Of a DNA stretch of 64,000 bases, positions 1 to 9,009 are shown one piece after another. Within the stretch, counting starts at the first letter, position 1. Every line of letters begins with the position of its first letter. The DNA is from a bacterium. GTDB lineage: Bacteria > Verrucomicrobiota > Verrucomicrobiia > Limisphaerales > RI-55. Position numbers and translations under genes: made by a program. The stretch lies in assembly GCA_016124235.1 (NCBI GenBank), contig WGOC01000012.1, positions 1-64,000 of the forward strand, in the 5' to 3' direction. Below the pieces are notes generated by a model. The model ran no database searches, was not told the origin of the DNA, and saw only the letters and a list, made by a program, of their open reading frames with translations.

Positions 1-1024
1 CGTCGCTGAACGTCCCGTCCCCGTTGTTGTGCAGCAGCGAATTGGGGATCCTCCCCATCCGCCCAAGCCACGCTCCCCGCAACACCAGCACATCCACGTT
101 CCCGTCATTGTCGTAATCCCCTTGAACCATGTTCAGACCGCCGGTCAATCCTTCGAGGCCGGCCTCACGCGTGCGATCGGAAAACGTTCCATTGCCGTTA
201 TTCAGAAACAGATGCATCTGCTCGTTGAGCGCGTACGAAGACACCATCAGGTCCAGCAAACCGTCATTGTTAAAATCATCGATCACCGTGCCACCCGACA
301 GTTCATTCAAATCAATTCCGAGACCACCCGCGATGTCGGTGAAACGTTTGATGTCGTAGTCCGATTCAAACCGTTCAGGAGGGACGAGCCAACGGGGCGG
401 TACTTCCTGCGGATATTTGCCTAGCGTCATGCTCGCCACGTTCAACAACCACCTCGCGTCCAACCGATACGGGTCCTTCTCCAACACCTCCTCCAAAATC
501 TTCATCGCCTCCGTCGACCCCTCCTTCATCCGGTGCACCCCGTTGCCCCGGATCGGCAACAAACACGACTCCGTCGTGTGGTTGCTGATGCAGTTCTCCT
601 GCTCCCCAACTCTCAACCACGACGTCGCTTTCAGTATCTGGGTTGATCGAAGATTCTCGGCACTCGGTGAAGCCACTTTTGACTCAGCCTTCTCAATCTC
701 GCCAAACAGCGAGACGGCTTCCAGACTATGCCCGGCATTCAACGCTTCAATCGCGTGTTGCCGCATCAAATCCAGCTTCACGTCAGGGTCCTTTTCTCCG
801 GCGGCCAGTTCGCCATACAGCTTGGCACGGCGTTCACTTTCGTAGCTGTTGAGGCGAATATCCATCCGCGCATCAATCTCCTTCAACCGCTCGATCATCG
901 CCACGGTACCGGGCGATCTTGGGTCAGCGTCCGACGCCGAAGCAGAATTCCCCACCAAGACCGCGAGGAAAGTCATCGCGGTGGCGAAACCGAATGCCCG
1001 GGCAAGTTGAAAGCTTCGATGCAA
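1..1024 (-). CDS. CRTAC1-type FG-GAP/VCBS repeat protein, C-terminus beyond the window
   Basis: This is the N-terminal part (about 340 residues) of a secreted repeat protein that runs off the left edge. A helical region of about 200 residues comes first (ALNAGHSLEAVSLF, EAMKILEEVLEKDPYRLDARW reads as TPR-like). FG-GAP/VCBS blades follow, with acidic calcium-type loops DFNNDGLLD near residue 246, DYDNDGNVD near 303 and NNGDGTFSD near 333. Such proteins are exported and usually end in an ASPIC/UnbV domain, which would lie outside the window. The start is uncertain: a TTG at 1024 gives a full signal peptide (hydrophobic stretch FATAMTFLAVLVG, then SASA), while the first ATG at 976 leaves only a short one. 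It diverges from the glycoside hydrolase gene. Confidence 0.75.
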   Translation of the reverse strand, partial: MHRSFQLARAFGFATAMTFLAVLVGNSASASDADPRSPGTVAMIERLKEIDARMDIRLNSYESERRAKLYGELAAGEKDPDVKLDLMRQHAIEALNAGHSLEAVSLFGEIEKAESKVASPSAENLRSTQILKATSWLRVGEQENCISNHTTESCLLPIRGNGVHRMKEGSTEAMKILEEVLEKDPYRLDARWLLNVASMTLGKYPQEVPPRWLVPPERFESDYDIKRFTDIAGGLGIDLNELSGGTVIDDFNNDGLLDLMVSSYALNEQMHLFLNNGNGTFSDRTREAGLEGLTGGLNMVQGDYDNDGNVDVLVLRGAWLGRMGRIPNSLLHNNGDGTFSD

Positions 1025-1149
1025 GGCCTCATCGTGCCACCAGAAATTGCCCCAGCTATAAGATTCCTGCTGCCATTTTTTGTCATGGCTCCACGCAGAA
1101 TCGCGCTTTGACTTTGCGATCGGAATGTCCTGAGTCTCCTTGCCGTCCT

Positions 1150-3009
1150 ATGAAAGCCCTGAGCATGGCCCACGCATCAATCCGCAACCCGTGGGTGGTC
1201 ATTTCGCTTTGCCTCCTCACTCGATGTGTACTTGCCGAGCCCATTCGGTTGCATCCGGACAATCCGCATTACTTCCTCTGGCACAACCGGCCAACGGTGT
1301 TGATCACTTCGGGCGAACACTACGGCTCGGTATTGAATCTCGATTTCGACAATCACAAGTACCTCGATACGCTGGCAGCCGAAGGAATGATGCTCACCCG
1401 TACTTTCAGCGGCACGTATTGCGAACCGGATGGGGCGTTCAACATCGCGCACAACACGCTGGCGCCGGCCCCCGGCAAATTCATTTGCCCCTGGGCGCGC
1501 AGCGATCAGCCTGGCTACGCCAACGGCGGGAACAAATTTGACCTCACGCGCTGGGACGACGCGTATTTCGCGCAGCTCAAAGACTTCATCGGCTACGCCC
1601 AGAAAAAGGGCATCGTCGTCGAGTTTACCCTGTTCTGCCCGATGTATGAGGACAAGCAATGGAACCTCAGCCCGATGAACGCGAAGAACAACATCAACGA
1701 CATCGGCAACATTGGCCGAAATGAGGTTCATACATTGAATAAGAACGGCGGCCTCCTCGCGATCCAGGACGCGCTCACTCAAAAACTCGTCACGGAGTTG
1801 AACCCGTTCGACAACGTCATGTTTGAAATCTGCAACGAACCCTACTTCGGCGGCGTGACCATGGAATGGCAACATCATATAGCCAATCAGATCATCGAAA
1901 CAGAACGCACGCTTCCAAACAAACACCTGATCACGCAAAACATCGCAAACAACCAGGCGAAGATCGAAAATCCGCACCCGTCCGTTTCCGTCTTCAACTT
2001 TCATTACGCCACGCCGCCGGACACCGTCGCGATGAATTACCAACTGAACAAAGTCATCGGCGACAACGAAACCGGATTCCGCGGCACGAACAACATCCCG
2101 TATCGGGGCGAAGCCTGGGATTTCATCATCGCCGGCGGCGGTCTTTTCGACAATCTCGACTACTCATTTGTCGCTGGTCACGAGGACGGCACGTTCGTCT
2201 ATCCCGATTCACAGCCCGGCGGCGGCAATACCCAGTTCCGGCGGGAGATGAAGATTCTGCGCGATTTTATTGACGGCTTTGACTTCATCCACATGCATCC
2301 CGACAACTCGGTGATCAAAGGGGGCCAACCATTAAGCGGCTCGGCGCGAGCCTTGGTCGAACCGGGCAAGGCCATGGCGATCTACGTTCGCAGTGAAGGT
2401 TCCACCGGACCGTGGTCCGCCCGATGGACCGGATTCATCGAAGCCCCCGCCACCGGCGAGTATTCATTTCACACGTTTTCAAACGACGGCGTTCGACTTT
2501 GGATCAATGACCAGCAACTCGTCGACAACTGGACCGACCACAGTGAAAAGGAAGACTCGGCCCAAATCGCACTCGAGGCGGGTAAGCGTTACGCCGTGAA
2601 GCTGGAATACTTCTACAACGGCGGCCAGGGCGCGACAAAGCTCTGGTGGACGCCGCCGGGCGGAAAAAAAGAAGCGATGCCCGCGAACGCGTTTCGATTG
2701 CCCAACCGCGATGCCTGGGGATTGCACGGAGAATACTTTCACGGAACTGACTTGAAAAATGCCTGGGCCACACGCGACGACGGAACGGTAGATTTTGCGT
2801 GGGGCACCAAACCGCCATTTAGCAGCTCCGTCGAAGCCGGCGGCACCGCATTGCAGATTGAATTGCCCGCCGGCCGCTGGACTGCCGAGTGGGTGGATAC
2901 GAAAACGGGTAATGTGGTGCTAAATGCGGAGCTGAACGGAGGGCAGACCAGAACTCTGGTCGCACCCGCCTACGAGCACGACATCGCGCTCAGACTGCTG
3001 CGAAATTAG
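1150..3009 (+). CDS. Secreted glycoside hydrolase-like TIM-barrel protein with PA14 module
   Basis: A 619-residue secreted protein. The ATG at 1150 is chosen because it gives a signal peptide ending near A29 (VVISLCLLTRCVLA); an open frame further upstream overlaps the divergent gene. Residues about 30-385 read as a clan GH-A barrel of the apiosidase/DUF4038 type: the likely acid/base is in FEICNEP near residue 229 and a possible nucleophile in GDNETGF near 306. The C-terminal sandwich typical of this family begins at ARALVEPGKAMAIYV (about 399-412) and ends with AEWVDTKTG near 575. Between these halves sits PA14 material (WTGFIEAPATGEYSFHT, NDGVRLWIND, then GLHGEYFHGTDL). The likely substrate is a plant or algal polysaccharide side chain, but specificity cannot be read. 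Confidence 0.75.
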   Translation: MKALSMAHASIRNPWVVISLCLLTRCVLAEPIRLHPDNPHYFLWHNRPTVLITSGEHYGSVLNLDFDNHKYLDTLAAEGMMLTRTFSGTYCEPDGAFNIAHNTLAPAPGKFICPWARSDQPGYANGGNKFDLTRWDDAYFAQLKDFIGYAQKKGIVVEFTLFCPMYEDKQWNLSPMNAKNNINDIGNIGRNEVHTLNKNGGLLAIQDALTQKLVTELNPFDNVMFEICNEPYFGGVTMEWQHHIANQIIETERTLPNKHLITQNIANNQAKIENPHPSVSVFNFHYATPPDTVAMNYQLNKVIGDNETGFRGTNNIPYRGEAWDFIIAGGGLFDNLDYSFVAGHEDGTFVYPDSQPGGGNTQFRREMKILRDFIDGFDFIHMHPDNSVIKGGQPLSGSARALVEPGKAMAIYVRSEGSTGPWSARWTGFIEAPATGEYSFHTFSNDGVRLWINDQQLVDNWTDHSEKEDSAQIALEAGKRYAVKLEYFYNGGQGATKLWWTPPGGKKEAMPANAFRLPNRDAWGLHGEYFHGTDLKNAWATRDDGTVDFAWGTKPPFSSSVEAGGTALQIELPAGRWTAEWVDTKTGNVVLNAELNGGQTRTLVAPAYEHDIALRLLRN

Positions 3010-3103
3010 GATCGCGATTTCAGGCCGGTTTGCGCACCGGAGTCTTTCGCCCCGTATCGACGCTTGAAACTTGCCTGAAGGACGCGAAGGCAAAGTCTTG
3101 GAG

Positions 3104-4654
3104 TCAGGGCCGGGCCTCGATCTTTTGCCAGTTCTGACTGTTTACGGCCGGGTCGGTGTTCGGTTCATATAGGGAGTCGTTATTGAGGATGTAACGACCG
3201 TTTCCGTCCGTGTAGACGTTGCTGTAAAAGCTCGGCAGTTTTACCGTCTCGCCCGAAGGAGTTGTGTACGGCGTCTGTTCGTGGATCGCATCAATCGTTT
3301 TGGACTGCATGCGGTCCTGCGACGCATTACGGCTCTTCCATCCGTTCATCAGAATATCCGACGTTTCATTCAGTGTGTTCATCCGCTTTTGATGGGCTGC
3401 CGCGGAGGCATTCATCCGGTCCACGGCGCCCTTGTGCCGGATCTGCGCGAGCTGAAGCCAGTATTTGTTCATCTCCGCCTGCCACGCGGGATTGATCCGG
3501 ACCGATCCCAGGATCGCGATCAATTCGGGGTCGTTCATATAATCCGTGCCCACCGGCCCCCGTAGCGAGAACATCGCCGGAATCGACCAGAACCCGGATG
3601 ACACCTGTCCCTGCCAGGATGAAACAGTGTAATTCCACATCACGATCACGCTTTCCTCGTAGGACCGGCCGTCGCGATCGTAGCTCAACACGACTTTGGT
3701 TCCCCGCGTGTCAAATTTCGTCAGCAAACCGGTCTGCCGGCCCAGCTCGTTCCCCTGTTCGACCTGCTGGATCAGTTGCTGGTTTTGTTGACGGAGCAGC
3801 TTGGTGATTTCTGGCACTTCTTCCTCGGAGACGAGCTTCAAATTGGTGGTACCGGGTTCGGGACTGAGCCGCGCCATTTCCATGAGCCAGGTTCCCGGGG
3901 ATTGCGGCAGAGGCATGTAGAGATTGCCATTCAACGTTGGCTGCATCAACTGCCCCGGGTGGGAACGATCGAATTCGAACGCAAGACTCGGGAAGAAATG
4001 GGCCTGTCGACCGTCGGGCGCGATGAACTTGATGTCGGCCATCACGGGCATGCTGTAAAACGGTGGCGGCATGCGCTTCAGGCCGCCCTCGGCCTTCCAA
4101 TCCTCCGGAACCAGGATGGTGGACGCGACCATGTTGTTCATTCCGGGGTCCGTCAGTTTGTGTTCCTTGAACACGACCGACGAGGTGCGAACTCCCTTCT
4201 TTGCGGGTTGTTTCTTACCAGCTTCCGGTTCGCTGGAATCGCCTGGCGATTTCTTTCTTTCAACCACGGTCTCGGCAGCTTTTGGAACCGCGTCAACCCG
4301 TCGCCAGGTTGAGGTTTCGCCATCGCTTTGAACCGTCAGGTTTTCACCGGACAACTGATACCGCAGGGGAGTCTCTTCGGCGACGGATCCCATCATCAAC
4401 ACGCCAGTCGAGATGAATCGGAGCGGCAGTCGCTCGCCGGCGAGCACGATCGCATCGCGGCTGATCGTCGCCTTGGCCCCTTGATACTCTCCGCTGGTTC
4501 CGATCCAGTCGCCGAGCAATCGCTCGTCGATCCCGACTGGATCAGCGGCATGAGTTACGAGGCAAATAACAGCCAGGACAAATGCGCTCAGGCAAATGCT
4601 CGGGCCGCGGAATCGGAAGTATGCAAAATTGAAGAAATTGATTTGATGTGTCAT
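3104..4654 (-). CDS. Uncharacterised secreted protein, 516 aa
   Basis: No family was recognised. The N-terminus has a signal peptide (hydrophobic stretch ICLSAFVLAVICLVTHA, cleavage near AADP). Residues about 35-120 look like a small beta-rich domain (RLLGDWIGTSGEY, then LPLRFIS). A Lys/Ser/Glu-rich linker follows around residues 125-155 (KKSPGDSSEPEAGKKQPAKK). A larger domain of about 350 residues ends in FYSNVYTDGNGRYILNNDS, which resembles the tail of other secreted bacterial proteins of unknown role. No catalytic signature was seen. It is transcribed alone and converges on the glycoside hydrolase gene. Confidence 0.6.
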   Translation of the reverse strand: MTHQINFFNFAYFRFRGPSICLSAFVLAVICLVTHAADPVGIDERLLGDWIGTSGEYQGAKATISRDAIVLAGERLPLRFISTGVLMMGSVAEETPLRYQLSGENLTVQSDGETSTWRRVDAVPKAAETVVERKKSPGDSSEPEAGKKQPAKKGVRTSSVVFKEHKLTDPGMNNMVASTILVPEDWKAEGGLKRMPPPFYSMPVMADIKFIAPDGRQAHFFPSLAFEFDRSHPGQLMQPTLNGNLYMPLPQSPGTWLMEMARLSPEPGTTNLKLVSEEEVPEITKLLRQQNQQLIQQVEQGNELGRQTGLLTKFDTRGTKVVLSYDRDGRSYEESVIVMWNYTVSSWQGQVSSGFWSIPAMFSLRGPVGTDYMNDPELIAILGSVRINPAWQAEMNKYWLQLAQIRHKGAVDRMNASAAAHQKRMNTLNETSDILMNGWKSRNASQDRMQSKTIDAIHEQTPYTTPSGETVKLPSFYSNVYTDGNGRYILNNDSLYEPNTDPAVNSQNWQKIEARP

Positions 4655-5180
4655 GACGTTGATCGTCGTTCGAAGCGACCAACAGATTTACCCCCAAGGT
4701 CCCTTCGCGAATTATCCAATGTGACGGTCCTTGTAACAGTCGCGCATTTGCGGCGCCAGAAAATTCCCCCCGCGATAACCAGTCGCAACGAGTCGCGCCG
4801 GAAACCGGATCTACGTCACGAAAACATTGGTGAGCCAGAATAAAGGGTAGAGGGGCTCAGATCTAACCGATGAGAACTCTCCGCCATCGATAATGGACTC
4901 CGCAACAACAGGTCTGCGTAATTCCGGCGCCCCAATCCCAAGCGCTCCGCGACCCATGCCACCGTCATCACCGGGTGTGATCACAGTCGCTGCGCGATTT
5001 TCACCTTCCCCGGCAAACGAACCAAGAGGCCGTCGCAAGAGAAAACACGCGGTTGGATATGGCTGCCCGATCGTTTTTTCACCGCTCCGATCAGATAAAA
5101 AAGTCCGGTGGCGCGGGCACCGTCGGCCAGCCTCAGCTTCCGCGCCTGGCCCGTCGTGTCGCAACGTGGAAAAAGAAAAT
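4655..5180. other. 526-bp region without a confident gene
   Basis: The region holds the upstream region of the secreted protein gene that starts at 4654 and the downstream side of larE. Several open frames cross it on both strands, none with recognisable protein character except the weak small frame listed separately at 4981-5184. No tRNA, terminator hairpin or repeat was identified. Confidence 0.4.
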
Positions 5181-5184
5181 TCAA
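4981..5184 (-). CDS. Possible small protein coupled to larE
   Basis: A 67-codon frame starts at a TTG that overlaps the larE stop codon (TTGA), the same coupling used by other gene pairs in this window. The product is basic and contains RKLRLADGARATGLFYLIG. No family is recognised and no start other than TTG is available, so this may be chance. Confidence rests only on the coupling geometry. Confidence 0.22.
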   Translation of the reverse strand: MNFLFPRCDTTGQARKLRLADGARATGLFYLIGAVKKRSGSHIQPRVFSCDGLLVRLPGKVKIAQRL

Positions 5185-6062
5185 CGCTTCCCGGTGGCCG
5201 TCGAAACCTGCGCGTTCAAACTCCCGCGCCGGTAACCTTCCAGATCGAGCGTCACGTGGTTATAACCGACCGCTTTGAGTTTCTTTGCGACCTCACTGTA
5301 GAGTCCGCCCTCCAGCAGCCGGGGCAGTTCCGCCGCGCCGACTTCAATCCGCGCCAGGGACGGTTTGGGCTGATGCAGGTCCCGATCCAGTGGTGGAGTG
5401 GTTGCGTGCAGGCTCCCCAATTCGTGATGACGCACGCGGACGTCGTAAAACCCCAGTTCGCGCAAGACCGCCTCAGCCCGTTCGATCATCGAAAGTTTCG
5501 CCGGTGAAACGGATTCGCCGTACGGAATTCGCGAACTCAGGCAGGCCATTTGCGGCTTGTCTGCGGTCGGCAATCCCAGTTCAGCAGAAAGCTCACGAAT
5601 CTCCACTTTGGTCAGCCCCGCTTCCTTGAGCGGCGCTCGCACTTGAAACTCACCCGCCGCCTTCGCACCAGGTCGCAAATCGCCCACGTCACTGGCATTT
5701 TCTCCGTAGGCGATCACCGCGAATCCTTTCTCACGTGCGAGCGGTTCAAGTTCTGTGAAAAGCTCGTGCTTGCAGAAATAGCATCGATTCAGCGGATTCG
5801 CGAGGTAGTCTGGGTTGTTGAACTCGCTCGTCTTCACCACGTGCACGGGAAACCCAAACTGCTCGCCAAGCGCGAGGGCTTCGTGGAATTCGGCGCGCGG
5901 CAGGCTGGCAGAATCAGCAATGACCGCCAGCGATTTTTCGCCGAGAACATCGTGGGTCACCTTGGCCAGAAACACGGAATCAACGCCGCCCGAGTACGCG
6001 ATCAAACAGGAGCCATAGCCCCGAAGAATTTCGCGCAGTTGTTCGAGCTTGTTCGCGGACAT
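5181..6062 (-). CDS. larE: ATP-dependent sacrificial sulfur transferase LarE
   Basis: A 293-residue PP-loop protein. LarE adenylates the carboxylated nicotinic-acid nucleotide made by LarB and installs sulfur during synthesis of the nickel-pincer cofactor. The ATP pyrophosphatase loop is SGGVDS near residue 25. Cysteines occur in NRCYFCKHELF near residues 93-96 and in QMACLSSRIPYG near 174, which matches the three-cysteine LarE type thought to carry a [4Fe-4S] cluster, as opposed to the single sacrificial cysteine of the Lactobacillus enzyme. It lies 57 bp downstream of the DUF4230 gene on the same strand. LarB, LarC and a LarA-type racemase are not in the window. Confidence 0.88.
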   Translation of the reverse strand: MSANKLEQLREILRGYGSCLIAYSGGVDSVFLAKVTHDVLGEKSLAVIADSASLPRAEFHEALALGEQFGFPVHVVKTSEFNNPDYLANPLNRCYFCKHELFTELEPLAREKGFAVIAYGENASDVGDLRPGAKAAGEFQVRAPLKEAGLTKVEIRELSAELGLPTADKPQMACLSSRIPYGESVSPAKLSMIERAEAVLRELGFYDVRVRHHELGSLHATTPPLDRDLHQPKPSLARIEVGAAELPRLLEGGLYSEVAKKLKAVGYNHVTLDLEGYRRGSLNAQVSTATGKR

Positions 6063-6119
6063 GAACGCAACGTGTCACTGGAACGGCATATTGTCGAGCC
6101 GGCAGACCAATTGGCGAGG

Positions 6120-6737
6120 TTATTGAATGGTCGCGCTCACACCGCTATGGGGAATGACCTCCACCGAATCGAAGCCGAACTGCAGAAACAAAACCTGAAG
6201 CTGTTGCACGGCGCGTTGCTCGGCGTCCTTGATGATGCCGTTCATCTTGGCTGCGCGCTTGATATCGTCGATCGCGGTGATACGGGCATTCTGCTCCATG
6301 TCCTTGTCAAACTCGCGCAACAAGCCGGTCGTGCGTTCGATCACATGCGTTTTGTGTTCGTCGAGATAGCAATCGGTTATTTCAGCCGGCGGCAAAAAGA
6401 TCTTCAGCGTTTTCCCTTCAACAACCACATCGGCTCGTTGAAGTTTGCTGAGATCGATCCCGGCTTTTGCGATGCCGTGGGCCACGAGCAAAACGCGACT
6501 GTCGCCGTACCATTTGGTATCCTCGATCGCGATCACTTTCTCGATGACATACTTCACGGTCACCAGTTGCGAGATGCCTTGAATCTTCTGAATCACCGCC
6601 GGCGTATCGAGCTGGCGGACCTGGCCTTCGGGCAGCAGCATCAACGGCAGCCGCGGCAACACAACCCCCACGCCGATGCCGATTGCCAGCACACCGCCGA
6701 GAATCCAGCCCGCGATCTTCAGCTTTCGGGAAGCCAT
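6120..6737 (-). CDS. DUF4230 membrane-anchored protein
   Basis: A 205-residue protein with one N-terminal membrane segment (IAGWILGGVLAIGIGVGVV) and an exported domain of the DUF4230 type; LVTVKYVIEKVIAIEDTKWY is the typical early block. The internal ATG at 6737 is preferred to an ATG at 6809 because it places the membrane segment directly at the N-terminus behind MASRKLK. The function of the family is not established. It precedes larE on the same strand. Confidence 0.75.
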   Translation of the reverse strand: MASRKLKIAGWILGGVLAIGIGVGVVLPRLPLMLLPEGQVRQLDTPAVIQKIQGISQLVTVKYVIEKVIAIEDTKWYGDSRVLLVAHGIAKAGIDLSKLQRADVVVEGKTLKIFLPPAEITDCYLDEHKTHVIERTTGLLREFDKDMEQNARITAIDDIKRAAKMNGIIKDAEQRAVQQLQVLFLQFGFDSVEVIPHSGVSATIQ

Positions 6738-6917
6738 GTGCGGCAGTGTATTGAATCCAGCCGAGCTGCAAAGCGGGAAAGCAATCGTAATTTGACCACG
6801 CGCCGCCACGTTTCACGGCCGAGTTGGCGACGACTAATTGCCGACGGGACTTAAGCCAAACGTCCATTCAACCGACAAACCATGGGATTGAGTGAATTGA
6901 CAACTGACATTTTTCCA

Positions 6918-7835
6918 ATGAAACGCCCGCTCATCCTGGCAATGCTCTTGGCCCTCGCGATCAGTCCCGCGTTCGCCGCCGAATCCAACCACCACGCCGC
7001 GCCCGTACTCGCCATTCCGGGAACTCCGGCCGCGCGGGCCGCCGAATCACATCAGGCGGAAACAACGCCCGCAACGACTCATGCCAAACCAGCAGACGAC
7101 ACGCACGCGACCGCCGCGCCCGAAGAAGATTCCGCATCGCCCGACCAGATATTGCGCGAACTCAAGGAAGGGAATCTGCGTTTTGTTTCCGACCGAATGA
7201 TCCACGATCTGACCTCCCTGGCCCGTCGTTCGGAAATCGCTGAAGGCCAGCATCCCGGAGTCACCATTTTGTCGTGCTCCGATTCACGTGTGCCGCCGGA
7301 GATCATTTTCGACAAGGGACTCGGCGAGATCTTCAGCATTCGCGTCGCGGGCAATGTCGCCGACACAGATGAAATCGGCTCGATCGAATACGGCGTCGGC
7401 CATCTTCACACGCCGATTCTGCTGGTCCTCGGTCACACCAGCTGCGGCGCGGTAACTGCCGTCGCACAGAACGCGGCGGTGGGCGGCAGCATTCCCAAGT
7501 TGATCGACAACATTGTGCCAGCGGTTTTACGCGCCAAGGACGAGGCGTCGACACCGGCCGGTATCATCGACGCCGCAGTCCGCGCGAATGTCTGGGTATC
7601 GATCGAAGACATATTCCATCGCAGCGACGAAGTGCGCCAATTGGCCGTCAGCGGAAAACTGAGGGTCATCGGCGCCGTTTACGATCTGCAAACTGGAATC
7701 GTCAGTTGGATGGGAGCCCACCCATCGCAAAAGGCACTGATCGCGGGCTCGGTGAAAACTCCCCCGCTGGACGCGCTGCCCGGCGAGCAACACCGCGCCG
7801 CAGCCGCGATTGCAAAGGCGGAAGACGTTCACTGA
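6918..7835 (+). CDS. Periplasmic beta-class carbonic anhydrase
   Basis: A 305-residue protein that interconverts CO2 and bicarbonate. The ATG at 6918 gives a clear signal peptide (MKRPLILAMLLALAISPAFA); an upstream ATG at 6882 would add 12 non-signal residues. A low-complexity linker rich in Ala, His and Thr spans about residues 21-75. The catalytic domain then shows the zinc and dyad motif CSDSRVPPE near 117 and the second zinc site LGHTSCGAV near 177. Export is unusual for the beta class, although secreted members are known. It is monocistronic and divergent from the DUF4230 gene. Confidence 0.88.
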   Translation: MKRPLILAMLLALAISPAFAAESNHHAAPVLAIPGTPAARAAESHQAETTPATTHAKPADDTHATAAPEEDSASPDQILRELKEGNLRFVSDRMIHDLTSLARRSEIAEGQHPGVTILSCSDSRVPPEIIFDKGLGEIFSIRVAGNVADTDEIGSIEYGVGHLHTPILLVLGHTSCGAVTAVAQNAAVGGSIPKLIDNIVPAVLRAKDEASTPAGIIDAAVRANVWVSIEDIFHRSDEVRQLAVSGKLRVIGAVYDLQTGIVSWMGAHPSQKALIAGSVKTPPLDALPGEQHRAAAAIAKAEDVH

Positions 7836-7971
7836 ATGCACCGCCAATTGGACTTTGGCCGATTGACCCGGCTTTAGTTTCCCGGGCCGTCCAATCAATT
7901 CATCGAGTCAGGCGCAGCCTGGGCCAAAGAATCGCCTTTGCTCGGGCTGAAGCGCGCGTACACTCTCGCGC

Positions 7972-8979
7972 ATGACGCAATTTCAACCGGCTTCATTTCC
8001 GATTGCCCGTCCGCGACGACTGCGGCAATCGCCCGCGCTTCGACGGCTCGTCAGGGAAACTCGCTTGTCGGCCGAACAGCTCGTCCTCCCACTGTTTGTG
8101 CGTCCGGGTCGGAAAATCCGCCAACCGGTTGGCGCGATGCCCGGCGTGTTCCAACTTTCCGTCGACGAACTCATCAAGGAAGCGGTCGCCGCCCAGACTG
8201 TCGGTGTGAACGCCGTGCTGCTTTTCGGCATTCCGGAGAAGAAGGATTCCTTGGGTACGGGTGCCTACGCCAAAAACGGGATTGTGCAGCGGGCGGTTCG
8301 AGAATTGAAAAAGGAAATCCCCGATCTGCTGGTCATCACCGACGTCTGCCTTTGCGAATTTACCAGTCACGGTCATTGCGGAATGATCCATTCGACGAGA
8401 TACGGCAAAACGGTCGCAAACGATTCGACGCTCAAATTGCTCGCGGCCACCGCAGTCAGTCACGCCGAAGCCGGCGCGGATCTCGTGGCCCCGAGCGACA
8501 TGATGGACGGCCGGGTGGCCGCCATCCGGTCCGCGCTCGATCAAAAAGGATTTCTCGAAATGCCGATCATGTCTTACGCGGCGAAATTTGCATCGGCATT
8601 CTACGGACCTTTTCGTGATGCCGCTGAATCGGCGCCGAAATTCGGTGACCGCCGCACTTACCAAATGGACGCTGCAAATGGCGACGAAGCGATCCGCGAG
8701 GTGGCGCTCGATGTGCACGAAGGTGCGGATATGGTGATGGTCAAACCCGGCATCGCCTGTCTGGACATCGTCTGGCGGGTGAAAGAGGCGTTCCAATTGC
8801 CGACCGCGGTTTATGCCGTGAGTGGCGAATACTCGATGGTGAAGGCGGCTGCGGCCAATGGTTGGATCGATGAGCGTGCGGTAACGATGGAATCCCTGCT
8901 CGCAATGCGCCGGGCCGGTGCGGATATTTTGATCACCTACGCCGCTGCCGATGCAGCCAAATGGCTGGCCGAAGGATGA
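7972..8979 (+). CDS. hemB: Porphobilinogen synthase (delta-aminolevulinic acid dehydratase)
   Basis: A 335-residue enzyme that condenses two 5-aminolevulinate molecules to porphobilinogen in haem and corrinoid synthesis. The metal site DVCLCEFTSHGHCG (near residues 123-136) carries the three cysteines of zinc-dependent HemB, as opposed to the aspartate-rich magnesium type. Schiff-base lysines lie in YAAKFASAFYGPF near 203 and in VMVKPG near 256. Length and domain coverage are complete. It converges on the FHA-domain gene, leaving about 30 bp between the two ends. Confidence 0.95.
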   Translation: MTQFQPASFPIARPRRLRQSPALRRLVRETRLSAEQLVLPLFVRPGRKIRQPVGAMPGVFQLSVDELIKEAVAAQTVGVNAVLLFGIPEKKDSLGTGAYAKNGIVQRAVRELKKEIPDLLVITDVCLCEFTSHGHCGMIHSTRYGKTVANDSTLKLLAATAVSHAEAGADLVAPSDMMDGRVAAIRSALDQKGFLEMPIMSYAAKFASAFYGPFRDAAESAPKFGDRRTYQMDAANGDEAIREVALDVHEGADMVMVKPGIACLDIVWRVKEAFQLPTAVYAVSGEYSMVKAAAANGWIDERAVTMESLLAMRRAGADILITYAAADAAKWLAEG

Positions 8980-9009
8980 GAATTGGAAGAACCCCAGCGA
9001 GAGTTTGCG

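Noticed and set aside
919..1149. N-terminal extension of the glycoside hydrolase frame
   Set aside because: It is Arg/Pro-rich, lies opposite the FG-GAP gene start and precedes a clear signal peptide at the internal ATG.
4721..4739. Pho-box-like pair CTGTTAC and CCGTCAC (minus strand) upstream of the unknown secreted protein
   Set aside because: Spacing is 12 rather than 11 bp and only two units are visible, unlike the two clear arrays at 53.7 and 55.8 kb.
4811..5164. 117-codon minus-strand frame downstream of larE
   Set aside because: Composition (Gly/Arg/Ala-rich, no hydrophobic pattern) and competing frames on both strands suggest chance in GC-rich DNA.
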